Source: Paenibacillus daejeonensis DSM 15491 (GTDB lineage Bacteria > Bacillota > Bacilli > Paenibacillales > Paenibacillaceae). From it: a stretch of 64,000 nucleotides of DNA. Below the pieces are notes generated by a model, which was not told where the DNA came from, did no database searches, and saw only the letters and a program-made list of their open reading frames with translations. Shown here one piece after another: positions 63,045 through 64,000 of the stretch. The stretch covers positions 59,650 through 123,649 of the forward strand of contig NZ_KB899676.1 in NCBI RefSeq assembly GCF_000378385.1, in the 5' to 3' direction. Position 1 is the first letter of the stretch, and each line of letters begins with the position of its first letter. The translations under genes and the position numbers were made by a program.

Positions 63045-64000
63045 AAAGGGCTGAATCATTTCAGCCCCTCCTCATCAAACCGTACATGAGGTTTTCCCTC
63101 ATACGGCTTTCCGATGTTCGTCATTCATGGGCGTGCAGATTTTACAAGAGCGTTTTGAGTCCACTTTGTTTAGCCATGAACGTGACCTCACGGATTGAGC
63201 TCATCCATCGCGAGCGTTGCCGCTTCTTCGCATACCATCTCGCAAGCCTCTGCAGAATGTACCAGTCCAGCTTCGCCATCTTCTGCTGGCTGTAGGCGGT
63301 GTAGTAATAGTTCCGCCACCCTTGTATTTTGGGATTCAGCCAGTCTACGTGTTCAAGAAATGACTTGTGTCGCATACCAGGCGGTGCCAAACGCTCCTTC
63401 ACGACTTCCCGAATACGCTCTTCCGCTTTTCGAGTCAGCCATTGCTGCGTCGTGTAGTACACGTTTCCTTTCGAGGTTTCTGCTTTCGTCTTGCGATGAT
63501 GCATGCCGAGAAAGTCAAAGCCTTCTTCTCCTGTCCATAGTCCGACGATGCGGGTTTTAATCGGATGCAACGTGAGCTCCAGCCGCTCCATGATCGTACG
63601 AATGAGTTCATACGCCCGGTCTGCGTCTTTCTTCGTCTTGCACACGACTACGAGGTCATCCGCGTATCGCGTCAGTTCCCCGTATCCGCCGCCGTGTCGT
63701 TCCCACAGGATGTCGAAGTAATTTAGGTAGATGTTCGCAAGCAGTGGAGAAATAACCCCTCCCTGCGGCGTACCCAAATCGGAGCGCCTTACCGTTCCTT
63801 CCTCCATTACTCCCGCTTGTAACCACTTCCGTACCAGCTTCAAGATCCGTCTGTCGCTGATTCGCATTTCCACCAACTTCATTAACTTCTCTTGATTGAT
63901 GTTGTCGAAGTAGCCTTGGATGTCGACGTCGATCACCCAATTTCCTTTACGGTTGCAGGCTTTTCGGATTCGGTCCAGCGCTCCCTTCGCGCTTCGCTTC
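63045..64000 (-). mobile_element. Group II intron, 3' part
   Basis: Contains the reverse transcriptase gene end followed by intron domain V (63113-63070 on the minus strand: AGCCGTATGAGG, GAAA-type loop, CCTCATGTACGGTT) and domain VI (63068-63048: GGGCTGAA / TTCAGCCC). The 3' splice boundary should be near 63045. The 5' part is beyond the window. Confidence 0.85.
63142..64000 (-). CDS. ltrA: Group II intron reverse transcriptase/maturase, C-terminal part
   Basis: The frame is open to the window edge (KRSAKGALDRIRKACNRKGN before VIDVDIQGYFDNI). Reverse-transcriptase motifs: DVDIQGYFDNINQEKL (first Asp), TPQGGVISPLLANIYLN, and the catalytic LTRYADDLVVVCK (YADD). The maturase X domain follows (WLTRKAEERIREVVKERLAP, GWRNYYYTAYS, WYILQRLARWYAKK). 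Ends with AKQSGLKTLL, with no obvious HNH endonuclease domain. It splices its intron RNA and copies it into new DNA sites. The intact catalytic motifs and domain V suggest the element is active or recently so. Confidence 0.95.
   Translation of the reverse strand, partial: KRSAKGALDRIRKACNRKGNWVIDVDIQGYFDNINQEKLMKLVEMRISDRRILKLVRKWLQAGVMEEGTVRRSDLGTPQGGVISPLLANIYLNYFDILWERHGGGYGELTRYADDLVVVCKTKKDADRAYELIRTIMERLELTLHPIKTRIVGLWTGEEGFDFLGMHHRKTKAETSKGNVYYTTQQWLTRKAEERIREVVKERLAPPGMRHKSFLEHVDWLNPKIQGWRNYYYTAYSQQKMAKLDWYILQRLARWYAKKRQRSRWMSSIREVTFMAKQSGLKTLL

Noticed and set aside
62811..63059. 82-residue minus-strand gene
   Set aside because: It overlaps intron domain VI and a DNA direct repeat that causes its internal HMFRYSL repeat.

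Overview
The window looks like chromosomal DNA of a spore-forming Firmicute of the Paenibacillus type. Evidence: strong Shine-Dalgarno sequences before nearly every gene, an alpha/beta-type small acid-soluble spore protein, S-layer-homology (SLH) surface proteins, YesM-type sensor kinases paired with AraC-type response regulators, and the Bacillus-like order polA-mutM-ytaF-coaE-lytic transglycosylase-(ssp)-nrdR. Species cannot be named from sequence reading alone.

Layout. 1-2.0 kb: 5' part of a YesM-type sensor kinase, then an rsbQ-like hydrolase with a free-standing PAS protein. 2.2-24.4 kb: a plant-polysaccharide utilisation locus. It holds a GH10 xylanase with internal cohesin and C-terminal dockerin, an SLH-anchored CBM9/esterase (the one large plus-strand enzyme), two paralogous dockerin esterases flanking a small secreted cohesin+SLH protein, an AraC-type response regulator and its sensor kinase, and a CUT1 sugar importer (two permeases and a lipoprotein, no ATPase gene). 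A MerR regulator and a CPBP protease sit inside it. 24.7-39.1 kb: a genomic island built on tRNA-Ala(GGC). The intact tRNA is at 39.1 kb, and 3'-end copies at 24.7 and 31.2 kb bound two segments. The first carries a ParA-like ATPase, a small partner, unknown genes, a broken tyrosine recombinase and a dead IS630 transposase. The second carries a complete type I restriction-modification system and an Rpn-family nuclease. 39.3-46.9 kb: a BlaI/BlaR1-type pair with two operators, then Fur-box-associated NEAT/SLH haem proteins, one with an in-frame stop. 47.5-54.1 kb: nrdR, ssp, lytic transglycosylase, coaE, ytaF, mutM, polA. 54.3-62.2 kb: EAL protein, phoU, two pstB, pstA, pstC, pstS and a divergent LysR regulator. 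62.3-64.0 kb: nine exact-period 51-bp tandem repeats and the 3' part of a group II intron with its reverse transcriptase.

The most interesting system is the 2-24 kb locus. A cohesin-SLH anchor is encoded between two dockerin-bearing esterases, and the xylanase and one esterase carry both a cohesin and a dockerin on one chain. This predicts a very small surface-attached, possibly self-chaining cellulosome-like assembly. The importer operon and the esterase operon share an almost identical promoter module (paired upstream repeats, weak -35, TATACT -10, palindrome at the start point), which suggests control by the response regulator encoded between them plus catabolite repression.
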